A DNA stretch of 64,000 nt from Streptomyces spectabilis (lineage in GTDB: Bacteria; Actinomycetota; Actinomycetes; Streptomycetales; Streptomycetaceae). The notes under the pieces are model-generated. The model had not been told where the DNA came from, ran no database searches, and saw only the letters and a list, made by a program, of their open reading frames with translations. A program made the position numbers and the translations under genes. The stretch spans positions 9,124,501-9,188,500 of the forward strand of contig NZ_CP023690.1 of the NCBI RefSeq assembly GCF_008704795.1, in the 5' to 3' direction. This document shows positions 28,559-36,727 of this stretch, piece by piece; the first letter of the stretch is position 1; every line of letters begins with the position of its first letter.

Positions 28559-31171
28559 GTGCGACTGCGACAGTTCACCGGGCTCGGACGCGGGCTGGTC
28601 CTGCTGGTGGCCATGGCATTGGGCGCCGCCGGACTCACGGCGACGCCCGCGGCCACGGCCGCAGGGGATCCACCGACGAGCCATGGACTCAAGGGCGAGT
28701 ACTACACCCAGTCCGCCCCGGGAGCCTTCGACTTCCACGAGCTCAAGGCCACCGTCTTCGACCCGGCCATCGACTTCGCCACCCTCGAACCCCGGCTGGC
28801 CGCCGCCACCGGCCGCAACGACGATGCCACCGTCCGCTGGACCGGGAAGCTGGTGCCCGAAAGGAGCGGACCCACGACCTTCTCCATGGTCGGGGACAAC
28901 GGCTTCCGGCTGTGGATCGACGGTGAACTCGTCATCGACCACTGGGTCGACGACTGGGACAGGGAACAGAACTCCCGGCCCGTGGAGCTCAGCGCGGGCA
29001 CGTCCCACGACATCAAGGTCGAGTACTTCGAACACTACGGGGGCTCGCATCTGCGCCTGCGCTGGATCCCCCCGGACGGTGAGAAGACCGCCGTGCCGCG
29101 CAGCGCGTTCCGGCCGCCCGACGGCTGGCACTACGACGGTGCCACCGACGCCACCGTGCGGGCCGACGGCCGCACCCTCGCCCTCGACTTCCCGCAGCGG
29201 CTGGCGCCGCCGCCCGGCACGCTCCCCGGACACATCGAGGCCGTCATCGGCGGCGCCACGTGGCCCTTGGCCACCGCAGCGCTCGACGAGGCCGACCCCA
29301 GCGTCCTGCTCGTCCGGCTCAAGGAGCCGGTCGTCGGCAACAAGGACGGCACCGCGCGCGGCACCGTGGACGTGCGCTACGACGGCCGGGGCGGTCTCGC
29401 CGCCGTCGGCGGCGACGAGGTCGACGCGTTCCTCAGCGGCGGCGTCAACCGTTCCCGGTACGAACTGCGCACGCCCTGGGCGGGCGACGCCGAGGCGGGC
29501 AAAGGGTGGCGCGCGTACCCGCGCCCGCAGCTCACCCGGACCGAGTGGCGCAACCTCAACGGCCGGTGGCAGTTCGCCGCGGCCGCCGCGGGCGACGCCC
29601 CGCCGGTCGGCAAGGACCTCGCCGAGCGCATTCGGGTGCCGTACCCGGTCGAGTCCCAGCTCTCGGGCGTACAGCGGCACGAGGACCGCATGTGGTACCG
29701 GCGTACGTTCACCGTCCCGGAGGGCTGGCGCATCGGCGACGGCCGGCGCCTGCGGCTGAACTTCGGCGCCGTGGACTGGCAGGCGCGGGTGTACGTGAAC
29801 GGCAGCGAGGTCGCCGAACACCGGGGCGGCTACGACAAGTTCAGCGCGGACGTCACCGACGCGCTCAAGCCCGGCGGCACCCAGGAGCTGATCGTCGGCG
29901 TGTACGACCCGACGGACGCCGAGGGCGGCGAGAACCCGCCCCTCGGCAAGCAGCGCCTGGACCCGAGCGGCATCTGGTACACCCCTTCGTCCGGCATCTG
30001 GCAGACCGTCTGGATGGAGCCGGTGGCCGCCGACCACGTCGAATCGCTCAAGATCACCCCCGATGTCCCCGGGAGCCGGGCCGTCGTGGAGGCGAAGGGC
30101 GTACGGGCCGGCGTACCGGTCACGGCCACCGCCTACGCGGACGGCAGGAAGGTCGCGACGGCGACCGGCTGGACGGGCACCCCGCTCGCTCTGGAGATCG
30201 GCGGGCCCCGCCTCTGGTCACCGGACGACCCGTTCCTCTACGACCTGAAGGTCACGGTCGGCGGCGACCGCGTCGGCAGCTACTTCGGCATGCGCTCCAT
30301 CGCCGTGGAGAAGACCGGCGGCACTCCGCGCACTCTGCTCAACGGCAGCCCCGTCTATCTGATGGCCACCCTCGACCAGGGCTTCTGGCCGGACGGGCTG
30401 CACACCGCGCCGACCGACGAGGCCCTGGCCTACGACCTGCGGGCGCACAAGAGGCTCGGCTACAACTCGGTGCGCAAGCACATCAAGGTGGAGCCGGACC
30501 GGTGGTTCTACTGGGCGGACAGGCTGGGCCTGCTCGTATGGCAGGACATGCCCGCGATGACCGCGGGGGCGGTGCCCGACGGTGCCGCCCGGGCCCGGTT
30601 CGAGCGCGAGCTGAAGGAGATGGTCGACGAGCACGCGAGCAGCCCCTCCGTGGTCATGTGGGTGCCCTTCAACGAGGGCTGGGGCCAGTACGACGTGGCG
30701 CGCGTCGCGGAGCAGGTCAAGCGCTGGGACCCCACCCGCCTGGTCAACAACATGTCGGGCGTCAACCTGGGCACCGACGGCGGCGCCGGTGACATCCTCG
30801 ACGAGCACGGCTACCCCGCCCCCGCCCTGCCCGCCCCCGACGGCAGGCGGGCCCTCGTCAGCGGTGAGTACGGCGGACTGGGGCTCGCGGTCCCCGGGCA
30901 CGCCTGGTCGGTCCAGATGTCGTACGTCGACGTCGACCCGGCGACGTACACCGACGACTACCTGGCCCGTCTCGCCGAGGTCCGCGCCCTCGCCTGCGAG
31001 GGCGGAAACGGCGCCGTCTACACCCAGATCGCCGATGTGGAGGGCGAGTTGAACGGCCTGCTGACGTACGACCGCAAGGTCCTCAAAGGCGACGCCGAGC
31101 GCATCAGAACCGCCCACGAGCGACTGATCGAGGGCGCCCAGGACGGCACACTGCCGTGCTCCGCGCCCTGA
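28559..31171 (+). CDS. Secreted PA14-containing family 2 glycoside hydrolase
   Basis: 870 residues from the GTG at 28559, directly after AAGGAGG. Signal peptide about 1-35 (GRGLVLLVAMALGAAGLTATPAATAA). Residues ~40-180 are a PA14 domain ('GLKGEYYTQ', 'DNGFRLWIDGELVIDHW', 'LRLRWIPP'), a carbohydrate-binding fold. A linker/beta region follows, then the GH2 sugar-binding (~335-480), immunoglobulin-like (~500-590) and TIM-barrel (~600-865) domains. In the barrel, 'FNEGWGQ' carries the acid/base Glu 706 and 'SGEYGG' the likely nucleophile Glu 770. GH2 enzymes are beta-galactosidases, beta-mannosidases or beta-glucuronidases; specificity cannot be told here. Works outside the cell on plant or fungal glycans by inference. 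Confidence 0.9.
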   Translation: MRLRQFTGLGRGLVLLVAMALGAAGLTATPAATAAGDPPTSHGLKGEYYTQSAPGAFDFHELKATVFDPAIDFATLEPRLAAATGRNDDATVRWTGKLVPERSGPTTFSMVGDNGFRLWIDGELVIDHWVDDWDREQNSRPVELSAGTSHDIKVEYFEHYGGSHLRLRWIPPDGEKTAVPRSAFRPPDGWHYDGATDATVRADGRTLALDFPQRLAPPPGTLPGHIEAVIGGATWPLATAALDEADPSVLLVRLKEPVVGNKDGTARGTVDVRYDGRGGLAAVGGDEVDAFLSGGVNRSRYELRTPWAGDAEAGKGWRAYPRPQLTRTEWRNLNGRWQFAAAAAGDAPPVGKDLAERIRVPYPVESQLSGVQRHEDRMWYRRTFTVPEGWRIGDGRRLRLNFGAVDWQARVYVNGSEVAEHRGGYDKFSADVTDALKPGGTQELIVGVYDPTDAEGGENPPLGKQRLDPSGIWYTPSSGIWQTVWMEPVAADHVESLKITPDVPGSRAVVEAKGVRAGVPVTATAYADGRKVATATGWTGTPLALEIGGPRLWSPDDPFLYDLKVTVGGDRVGSYFGMRSIAVEKTGGTPRTLLNGSPVYLMATLDQGFWPDGLHTAPTDEALAYDLRAHKRLGYNSVRKHIKVEPDRWFYWADRLGLLVWQDMPAMTAGAVPDGAARARFERELKEMVDEHASSPSVVMWVPFNEGWGQYDVARVAEQVKRWDPTRLVNNMSGVNLGTDGGAGDILDEHGYPAPALPAPDGRRALVSGEYGGLGLAVPGHAWSVQMSYVDVDPATYTDDYLARLAEVRALACEGGNGAVYTQIADVEGELNGLLTYDRKVLKGDAERIRTAHERLIEGAQDGTLPCSAP

Positions 31172-31217
31172 CCGACCGACCGAGCGTGCGCCGCGAGCGC
31201 GGGATCAGCCGTGCTCA

Positions 31218-31251
31218 TCGCGGACCGCGGCGACTCGCGGACCGCGGCGAC
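31218..31251. repeat. Perfect 17-bp tandem duplication
   Basis: TCGCGGACCGCGGCGAC occurs twice back to back in the short convergent gap between the GH2 gene and the DUF3618 gene. No function assigned. Confidence 0.7.
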
Positions 31252-31258
31252 CGGGACG

Positions 31259-31762
31259 TCACTCGGACGTGCGGGCCTCCCGGCCGGTCGAGCGTGCCGC
31301 CTCCTGAGCCGTGTCCTTGACCGACGACGCGGCCTCGCGGGCCGGTTCGCGCAGCTTGGCCCCGGCCTCGCGGGTCGCCTCCCGGGCGGTCTCCCGCACG
31401 GGGCCGACGACATCGTCGGCGTGGTCGCGCACGCGTTGGCCGACGCGGGTCTCGGCGTCGGTCGGCGGGAAGAGCGCGCCGACGAGCAGGCCCGCGCCGA
31501 AGGCGATCGCCCCGGCCGCCAGCGGGCTGCCCTGGGCCTGGGCGCGCGCCTGCCCCGCGGTGTCGCCGGTCTGCCTGGCGGTGGCCTGGGCGGTGCCCAT
31601 GACCCGGTCCCTCGCGGTCGTCGCGCGGGCGCGCACGGCGCTCGCACGACGGCGGGCCACGCGGGGCGGGCTGAGCCGCTCGGCGAGGCGGTCCACGCTG
31701 TCGGACAGATGTGCGCGGGTGTCCTCGGTCTCCTGCCTCAACCGGTCGGGTGTCGAGCCCAT
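31259..31762 (-). CDS. DUF3618 membrane-associated protein
   Basis: 167 residues from the ATG at 31762, AAGGAGG 6 nt upstream. The N-terminus 'DRLRQETEDTRAHLSDSVDRLAERLSP' is the DUF3618 signature. One hydrophobic segment follows (~80-100, 'PLAAGAIAFGAGLLVGALF'), then an amphipathic Ala/Glu/Arg-rich helix with ETAREA-type heptads. It overlaps the holin-like gene by 25 bp and ends a three-gene operon found widely in actinomycetes. Likely an envelope-stress protein; biochemical role unknown. Confidence 0.85.
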   Translation of the reverse strand: MGSTPDRLRQETEDTRAHLSDSVDRLAERLSPPRVARRRASAVRARATTARDRVMGTAQATARQTGDTAGQARAQAQGSPLAAGAIAFGAGLLVGALFPPTDAETRVGQRVRDHADDVVGPVRETAREATREAGAKLREPAREAASSVKDTAQEAARSTGREARTSE

Positions 31763-32163
31763 TTGGCGTCCTCCTTCAACGAGTCCAGTGAGCGTTCGGG
31801 GGTCAGTCGCACGGAACGCATGCGGCGGCGGCCGGTGGCGTAGAGCACCGCGCCGACCACCGCCCAGACGGCGGCGACGATCAGGGCGGCCCACGCGCGG
31901 TCCATGACGTGGTCGAGGCCGAAGACCGCCGCGAGGCTGGCGAGGGCGAGGGCGAGCCCTGTGGCGTATCCGGAGCCCCCGTACAGGCCCGCCGCCTGCC
32001 CCGCCGGCCTGCCCTGCTCCTTCAGCTCGGCCTTGGCCAGCTCGACCTCGGTGCGCACGAGCCGGGTGAGGTCGTGCGTCACCTCGCCGACGAGCGCGCC
32101 GACGGATGCCTCGCGGTCGCGGTCGTGGCCGTGAGCGGTGTGGGGTGCCCGCACGGTCACCAC
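31738..32163 (-). CDS. Holin-superfamily-III-like membrane protein
   Basis: 141 residues, starting at a GTG (32163 or 32160). The pattern 'SVGALVGEVTHDLTRLVRTEVELAKAELKEQG' followed by two transmembrane helices ('GYATGLALALASLAAVFGL' and 'WAALIVAAVWAVVGAVLYA') is that of the actinobacterial 'phage holin family' proteins. These are cellular membrane proteins, not phage genes, and nothing phage-like is nearby. Middle gene of the DUF3618 operon, overlapping both neighbours. Confidence 0.85.
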   Translation of the reverse strand: MVTVRAPHTAHGHDRDREASVGALVGEVTHDLTRLVRTEVELAKAELKEQGRPAGQAAGLYGGSGYATGLALALASLAAVFGLDHVMDRAWAALIVAAVWAVVGAVLYATGRRRMRSVRLTPERSLDSLKEDAKWARHPTG

Positions 32164-32774
32164 CCCCGGCCGGGCGGTGGCGGAGGGGTCGGGCCGGGGG
32201 GCTCCGGCGCCGCCGTGCCGGACGTGCCGAGGCGCGGCATGGGCGGCGGCCCCTCGCCCGGAGCCAGGGCCGGATCGGGCGTGTAGGCCGTGGCGGGCAC
32301 CTCACGTCCTGGCTCGTCCGCCGTGGCGGGCTCGGCCGCGGCGGTGCCCCGGCCGACACGCGAGGCCGCGAACCCGGCGAGGGCCGCACCGATGAGGAAG
32401 AGCCCCGGGCGGCGCCGCGCGAAGTGCCGTACGTCGTCGAGCAGGTCGGCGGCGCCGCGGTGCTCGATGCGGTCGGCGACGCGGTGGCCGCCGCCCGCCG
32501 CCTGCCGTACCAGGGACGCCGCGGGAGAGTCCGGCTTGGCGCTGTCGCCCATGTGCCGCAGGTCCGTCGACACGTCGCGGATGGTGGCCGCCAGGCGCCG
32601 CAGCTGGGCCTCGGCCTCGTCCACGGCCTGCTCGCGCATCCGCTCGTACAGGTCGCGGCCCTGGGCGGCGGACTCGTGCAGCACGTCGGCCGCGCCTTCG
32701 CGGGCGGCGTCCGCGGCGCTGTGCCCCGTCGCTCGGTCCCGGCCGGTCTCGTGGGGCCTGTCGCTCCGATCCAT
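32157..32774 (-). CDS. Hypothetical membrane-anchored protein, first gene of the DUF3618 operon
   Basis: 205 residues from the ATG at 32774 (GAGGAGG upstream). The N-terminal two thirds are helical with coiled-coil character ('RMREQAVDEAEAQLRRLAATIRDVSTDLRHM'), then one transmembrane segment ('RRRPGLFLIGAALAGFAASRVG') and a proline-rich tail. Its stop overlaps the holin-like start by 7 bp. No named family beyond frequent co-occurrence with holin-like and DUF3618 genes. Confidence 0.8.
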   Translation of the reverse strand: MDRSDRPHETGRDRATGHSAADAAREGAADVLHESAAQGRDLYERMREQAVDEAEAQLRRLAATIRDVSTDLRHMGDSAKPDSPAASLVRQAAGGGHRVADRIEHRGAADLLDDVRHFARRRPGLFLIGAALAGFAASRVGRGTAAAEPATADEPGREVPATAYTPDPALAPGEGPPPMPRLGTSGTAAPEPPGPTPPPPPGRGW

Positions 32775-32817
32775 GGTGCCTCCTCGGGCAGGGTGCTGGT
32801 GTCGGACGCGGCGCCGG

Positions 32818-32842
32818 GTACCCGGGGCGCTGATCGGAACAC
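32818..32842 (-). promoter_or_regulatory. SigB-type stress promoter for the DUF3618 operon (candidate)
   Basis: Read on the minus strand: GTGT, 15 bp, GGGTAC, which fits the Streptomyces SigB pattern GNNT-N14-16-GGGTA(C/T). The -10 is part of a perfect 12-bp palindrome (CCGGGTACCCGG, 32814-32825). The start codon at 32774 would be about 35 nt downstream of transcription start. The forward strand has no equally good -35. Confidence 0.45.
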
Positions 32843-32909
32843 CGTCCGTGCGCGACACGCGACGGCGCACCCCGGATTGGCGCGGAGCGATCGGGTCACC
32901 CGTGCCCGT

Positions 32910-34016
32910 ATGGCAGACGGCGACGAACGAGTGGACCGGCGGCACGGCGGGCCGACGGACGCGCGGCAGCACGATGACCAACAGGCCCCCGAGCCTGCGG
33001 CGGAGCCCGCCGCCGGCCCCGGCCGGGAGGTCGAGCGGGCCGCCCCGGACGAGCCGAGCGACTTGCCCGCCCGGTCCTGGTGGGCGGTGCTTCGCCGCAC
33101 CGTGAAGGAGTTCCTCGACGACGACCTGCCCGACCGCGCCGCCGCCCTGACGTACTACAGCGTGCTGTCCCTCTTCCCGGCGCTGCTCGTCCTGGTCTCC
33201 GTCCTCGGGGTGATCGGCGAGTCGGCCACGCGCACCGTGCTCGACAACCTGGACGACCTGGCGCCGGGCGCGGTGCGCGACCTGTTGACGGACGCCGTAC
33301 GGCAGTTGCAGGACCGGGGCGGAGTCAGCGGATTGGTGGCCGTCGCGGGGCTCGCGGCGGCGGTCTGGTCCGCCTCCGGCTACGTAGCCGCCTTCATCCG
33401 CGCGGCCAACGCCGTCTACGACGTGGCCGAGGGCCGCCCCGTGTGGAAGCTGACCCCGCTGCGGCTCGGCCTCACGCTGGTCCTGATGGTGCTGCTCGCC
33501 GTCAGCGCGACGATCGTGGTGTTCACGGGCCCGCTCGCCGAACGGGCCGGTGACGCCATCGGCGCGGGCGACGTGGCGGTCACCGCGTGGTCGATCGCGA
33601 AGTGGCCGGTGCTCTTCGTCCTGGTGGTCGTGATGATCGCCCTGCTGTTCTGGCGCGCGCCCAACGCCCGCACCTCCGGGTTCCGCTGGATCAGCCCCGG
33701 CAGCGCCGTGGCCGTCGTCCTGTGGCTGATCGCCTCCGCCGGGTTCGCCGTGTACGTGGCCAACTTCGGCTCGTACAACAAGACGTACGGCACGCTCGCG
33801 GGCGTCATCGTCTTCCTCGTCTGGCTGTGGCTCACGAACCTGGCCGTGCTCCTCGGCCTGGAATTCGACGCCGAGCTGGCCCGCCAGCGAGCGATCAGCG
33901 GCGGCATGCCCGAGACGCAGGAGCCGTACGTGGAGCCGCGCGACACCCGCAAGTGGCCGCGCGAGCTGCGCAAGCGGCTGCGCAAGAGCGGCGGCAGCGG
34001 GGGAGCGGTCCGGTAA
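32910..34016 (+). CDS. YihY/BrkB-family inner membrane protein
   Basis: 368 residues. A polar, Pro/Ala-rich N-terminus (1-55) precedes the YihY domain: 'FLDDDLPDRAAALTYYSVLSLFPALLVLVS' is the family hallmark, followed by 'VSGLVAVAGLAAAVWSASGYVAAFI' and four more helices, six in all. The C-terminus is basic and cytoplasmic (RKWPRELRKRLRK-type). Once annotated as RNase BN, the family is now regarded as membrane proteins of uncertain, perhaps transport or envelope, function. Divergent from the stress operon. The ATG at 32910 has no strong ribosome site; a GTG at 32902 is out of frame. Confidence 0.85.
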   Translation: MADGDERVDRRHGGPTDARQHDDQQAPEPAAEPAAGPGREVERAAPDEPSDLPARSWWAVLRRTVKEFLDDDLPDRAAALTYYSVLSLFPALLVLVSVLGVIGESATRTVLDNLDDLAPGAVRDLLTDAVRQLQDRGGVSGLVAVAGLAAAVWSASGYVAAFIRAANAVYDVAEGRPVWKLTPLRLGLTLVLMVLLAVSATIVVFTGPLAERAGDAIGAGDVAVTAWSIAKWPVLFVLVVVMIALLFWRAPNARTSGFRWISPGSAVAVVLWLIASAGFAVYVANFGSYNKTYGTLAGVIVFLVWLWLTNLAVLLGLEFDAELARQRAISGGMPETQEPYVEPRDTRKWPRELRKRLRKSGGSGGAVR

Positions 34017-34104
34017 GGACGGTTCCCGCCAGCATGCGGAGTCGCTGATTCCGAGGTGCGGCCCCCGGTGCGAGCGGAGCGGAGCCCTGTGTGCGGTCGG
34101 CCGG

Positions 34105-35337
34105 TCAGCGCCGGGCGAATCCCGGGGCGCGCTCCGGCCGCACGCCCACCCCGCCCAGATAGCCGGTGACCGTCCGCAGTGGAGGGACCTTCTGGAGCAG
34201 CTTGAGCGGCAGCGGAAGGCGATCGCCGCGGAGGGTTCCCGCCAGGGCGGGCCGCAGCAGCGTCTCGTGCTCGCCCCGCTGGGACGCGTGCGTCACCGCC
34301 GTGGGCAGCCGGCGCCGCTTCTGCACCCGCTCCAGGTCCCGTACGCCGACGTCGCCACGGCGCAGCGGGGCGGCGAGGAAGCGCGCCGCCGCCACCGCGT
34401 CCTGCACCGCGAGGTTGACGCCGACGCCGCCGACCGGCGACATGATGTGGGCCGCGTCCCCGATGCACAGGAGTCCGTCGCGGTACCAGCGGCGCAGCCG
34501 TCCCATCGTGACCTCCAACAGCTTCACGTCGTCCCAGGACCCGATCCCGCGCAGCGCCTCGCGGTCCCAGTCGAGCAGGTCGCCCAGCCGGTCGCGGAAC
34601 CACTCGATGCCGTGGGCCCGCAGCCGCGCGTCCGCGCCCTTCTCGATGAGGTAGGACGTCTGGTAGTAGTCGCCGCGGTCCATGGTGGCGGCGACCTGGC
34701 CGTCGCGGATGCTGAGGAACACCCGGCCGTCCTTGACCGCGTCGCGCGGCGCGGGCACCCGTACCTGCCACACGTCGATGGGGACGTCGAAGTAGTCGGG
34801 CGTGAGCCCGGCCTCGCGGCGCACCCGTGAGTCGCGGCCGTCGCAGGCGACGGTGAGGTCGGCGGCCAGCTCGCCGGGGACGCCGCGCTCGTCCACGTAC
34901 GTCACGCCGGTGACCCGGCCGCCGGGGCCCGTGCGCAGGCCCGTGACCGCCGTCCGCATCCGCAGGGTGAAGGAGGGCTCCTCGGCGGCCGCGCCCGCGA
35001 GCAGGTCGAGGAAGTCCCACTGCGGCACCATCGCGATGTACTTGTGGCGGCCGGGGACGCGGCGCAGGCTGCCCGCGACGACCGTCGTGCCGTCGATGCG
35101 CATGCGCATCTCCTGGAGTCTTCGCGCGGGCAGCCCGGCGAAGCGCTCGCCGAGGCCGAGCTCGTCGAGCAGCCGCAGCGTGGAGGGGTGCACGGTGTCC
35201 CCGCGGAAGTCGCGCAGGAAGTCCCCGTGCTTCTCCAGGACGGTCACCTCGACACCGGCCCTGGCGAGCAGCAGGCCGAGCATCATGCCCGCGGGCCCGC
35301 CGCCCACCACACAGCACGTCGTGCGCTCGCGTTCCAT
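34105..35337 (-). CDS. FAD-dependent hydroxylase (PheA/TfdB-like monooxygenase)
   Basis: 410 residues. The dinucleotide fold is at the N-terminus ('CCVVGGGPAGMMLGLLLARAG', G12-G17), and 'GDTVHPSTLRLLDELGLGERF' is typical of class A aromatic hydroxylases. The second FAD motif 'CIGDAAHIMSPVGGVGVNLAVQDA' is near residue 285-308. There is no C-terminal thioredoxin-like extension. Reaction by family: NAD(P)H-dependent hydroxylation of an aromatic or polyketide-like substrate; the substrate is unknown. Divergent from nitronate monooxygenase across a perfect TetR-type operator at 35400-35429, 63 bp upstream of this start. Confidence 0.88.
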   Translation of the reverse strand: MERERTTCCVVGGGPAGMMLGLLLARAGVEVTVLEKHGDFLRDFRGDTVHPSTLRLLDELGLGERFAGLPARRLQEMRMRIDGTTVVAGSLRRVPGRHKYIAMVPQWDFLDLLAGAAAEEPSFTLRMRTAVTGLRTGPGGRVTGVTYVDERGVPGELAADLTVACDGRDSRVRREAGLTPDYFDVPIDVWQVRVPAPRDAVKDGRVFLSIRDGQVAATMDRGDYYQTSYLIEKGADARLRAHGIEWFRDRLGDLLDWDREALRGIGSWDDVKLLEVTMGRLRRWYRDGLLCIGDAAHIMSPVGGVGVNLAVQDAVAAARFLAAPLRRGDVGVRDLERVQKRRRLPTAVTHASQRGEHETLLRPALAGTLRGDRLPLPLKLLQKVPPLRTVTGYLGGVGVRPERAPGFARR

Positions 35338-35399
35338 GTCGACACCTCGTCCCTCCCGGGGCGCCTCGTCTCGCCGGGCGCCGCCCGCGCAGCACTCTA

Positions 35400-35429
35400 A
35401 CCGATCGGTCAGATGTCTGACCGATCGGT
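35400..35429. promoter_or_regulatory. Perfect 30-bp inverted repeat, TetR-type operator
   Basis: ACCGATCGGTCAGA, two bases (TG), then its exact reverse complement. It sits between the FAD hydroxylase (start 35337, minus) and nitronate monooxygenase (start 35532, plus). Form and length are typical of TetR-family sites, placing both units under one repressor not encoded next to it. Confidence 0.75.
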
Positions 35430-35531
35430 CAGTGATGCGCTCGGCCGGTGAGGCGTCGGGCGCGGAGGAGAATCTGACGTTGCATCAGAAAGTCTCTTCC
35501 GTCGTCTGCGCGCCTGCGGCATCCTGCGCCC

Positions 35532-36635
35532 ATGCAGACGGAGCTGAGCAAGCGACTGGGAGTCGAGCACGCCGTCTTCGGCTTCACGCCGTTCCCCGCG
35601 GTGGCCGCCGCCATCAGCAGGGCTGGGGGCTTCGGCGTGCTCGGCGCGGTGCGCTACACGGCGCCCGACGACCTCGCGCGCGACCTCGACTGGATGCAGG
35701 ACCACGTGGACGGCCTGCCCTACGGCCTCGACGTGGTGATGCCCGCGAAGAAGGTCGAGGGCGTCAGCGAGGCCGACGTCGAGGCGATGATCCCCGAAGG
35801 CCACCGGCAGTTCGTCAAGGACACCCTGGCCCGGCACGGCGTCCCCGAACTCGCCGAGGGCGAGGCGGCGGGCTGGCGCATCACCGGCTGGATGGAGCAG
35901 GTCGCCCGCGGTCAGCTCGACGTCGCCTTCGACTACCCGATCAAGCTGCTCGCCAACGCGCTCGGCTCACCGCCCGCGGACGTCGTGGCACGCGCCCACG
36001 AGCGCGGCGTCCTCGTCGCCGCGCTCGCGGGCAGCGCCCGGCATGCGCGCAAGCACGCCGAGGGCGGCATCGACATCGTGGTGGCCCAGGGCTACGAGGC
36101 GGGCGGCCACACCGGCGAGATCGCCTCCATGGTCCTCACGCCCGAAGTCGTCGACGCCGTCGGGCCGTTGCCCGTGCTCGCCGCGGGCGGCATCGGCAGC
36201 GGCGAACAGGTCGCCGCCGCCCTCGCCCTCGGCGCCCAGGGCGTGTGGCTGGGCTCCGTCTGGCTCACCACGACCGAGGCGGACCTGCACTCCCCGGCCC
36301 TCACGCGCAAGCTGCTCGCCGCGGGCTCCGGCGACACCGTCCGCTCCCGCGCGCTCACCGGCAAGCCCGCGCGTCAGCTGCGTACTGCGTGGACCGACGC
36401 CTGGGACGACCCGGCGGGTCCCGGCACGCTGCCCATGCCGCTCCAGGGGCTGCTCGTCGCCGAGGCCGTCTCGCGGATCCAGAAGCACGAGGTGGAGCCC
36501 CTGCTCGGCACGCCCGTCGGGCAGATCGTCGGCCGCATGACCTCCGAGCGCGGCGTCCAAGCCGTCTTCGACGATCTGACCAGCGGATTCGAGCGTGCCG
36601 TCGCCCGCCTCAACCGCATCGCCGGACGGCCCTGA
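35532..36635 (+). CDS. Nitronate monooxygenase
   Basis: 367 residues. FMN-binding TIM barrel of the NMO/2-nitropropane dioxygenase family: N-terminal 'LGVEHAVFGFTPFPAVAAAISRAGGFGVLGA', 'GIDIVVAQGYEAGGHTGEI' (the catalytic His region, about residue 197) and 'PVLAAGGIGSGEQVAAALALGAQGVWLGS' for the phosphate site. It oxidises alkyl nitronates to carbonyl compounds plus nitrite, or acts as a flavin-dependent enoyl reductase in some branches. The acyl-CoA ligase follows after 92 bp; together with the divergent hydroxylase this looks like a small catabolic unit. Confidence 0.9.
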   Translation: MQTELSKRLGVEHAVFGFTPFPAVAAAISRAGGFGVLGAVRYTAPDDLARDLDWMQDHVDGLPYGLDVVMPAKKVEGVSEADVEAMIPEGHRQFVKDTLARHGVPELAEGEAAGWRITGWMEQVARGQLDVAFDYPIKLLANALGSPPADVVARAHERGVLVAALAGSARHARKHAEGGIDIVVAQGYEAGGHTGEIASMVLTPEVVDAVGPLPVLAAGGIGSGEQVAAALALGAQGVWLGSVWLTTTEADLHSPALTRKLLAAGSGDTVRSRALTGKPARQLRTAWTDAWDDPAGPGTLPMPLQGLLVAEAVSRIQKHEVEPLLGTPVGQIVGRMTSERGVQAVFDDLTSGFERAVARLNRIAGRP

Positions 36636-36694
36636 CCCCACCGGACGGCCCTGACCACGCCGGACGAACCGGATCGCGCCGGACGGCCCTGACC
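36622..36694 (+). repeat. Three copies of a 16-bp repeat spanning the gene end
   Basis: CCGGACGGCCCTGACC occurs at 36622-36637, 36641-36656 and 36679-36694. The first copy includes the nitronate monooxygenase stop codon, so the 3' end of that gene may have been duplicated locally. Confidence 0.7.
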
Positions 36695-36727
36695 ACCCGG
36701 CCCGAACTCGCCCGAGGAGGCAGCTCG

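Noticed and set aside
31738-32163. Holin annotation as evidence of a prophage
   Set aside because: No capsid, integrase, endolysin or att-like repeat is nearby. Holin-like proteins of this type are ordinary chromosomal membrane proteins in actinomycetes.
31259-33100. A 613-residue minus-strand frame covering the DUF3618 operon
   Set aside because: Its C-terminal part is the DUF3618 protein; the upstream extension is an out-of-frame reading of the holin-like and hypothetical genes, each of which has its own ribosome site and coherent sequence.
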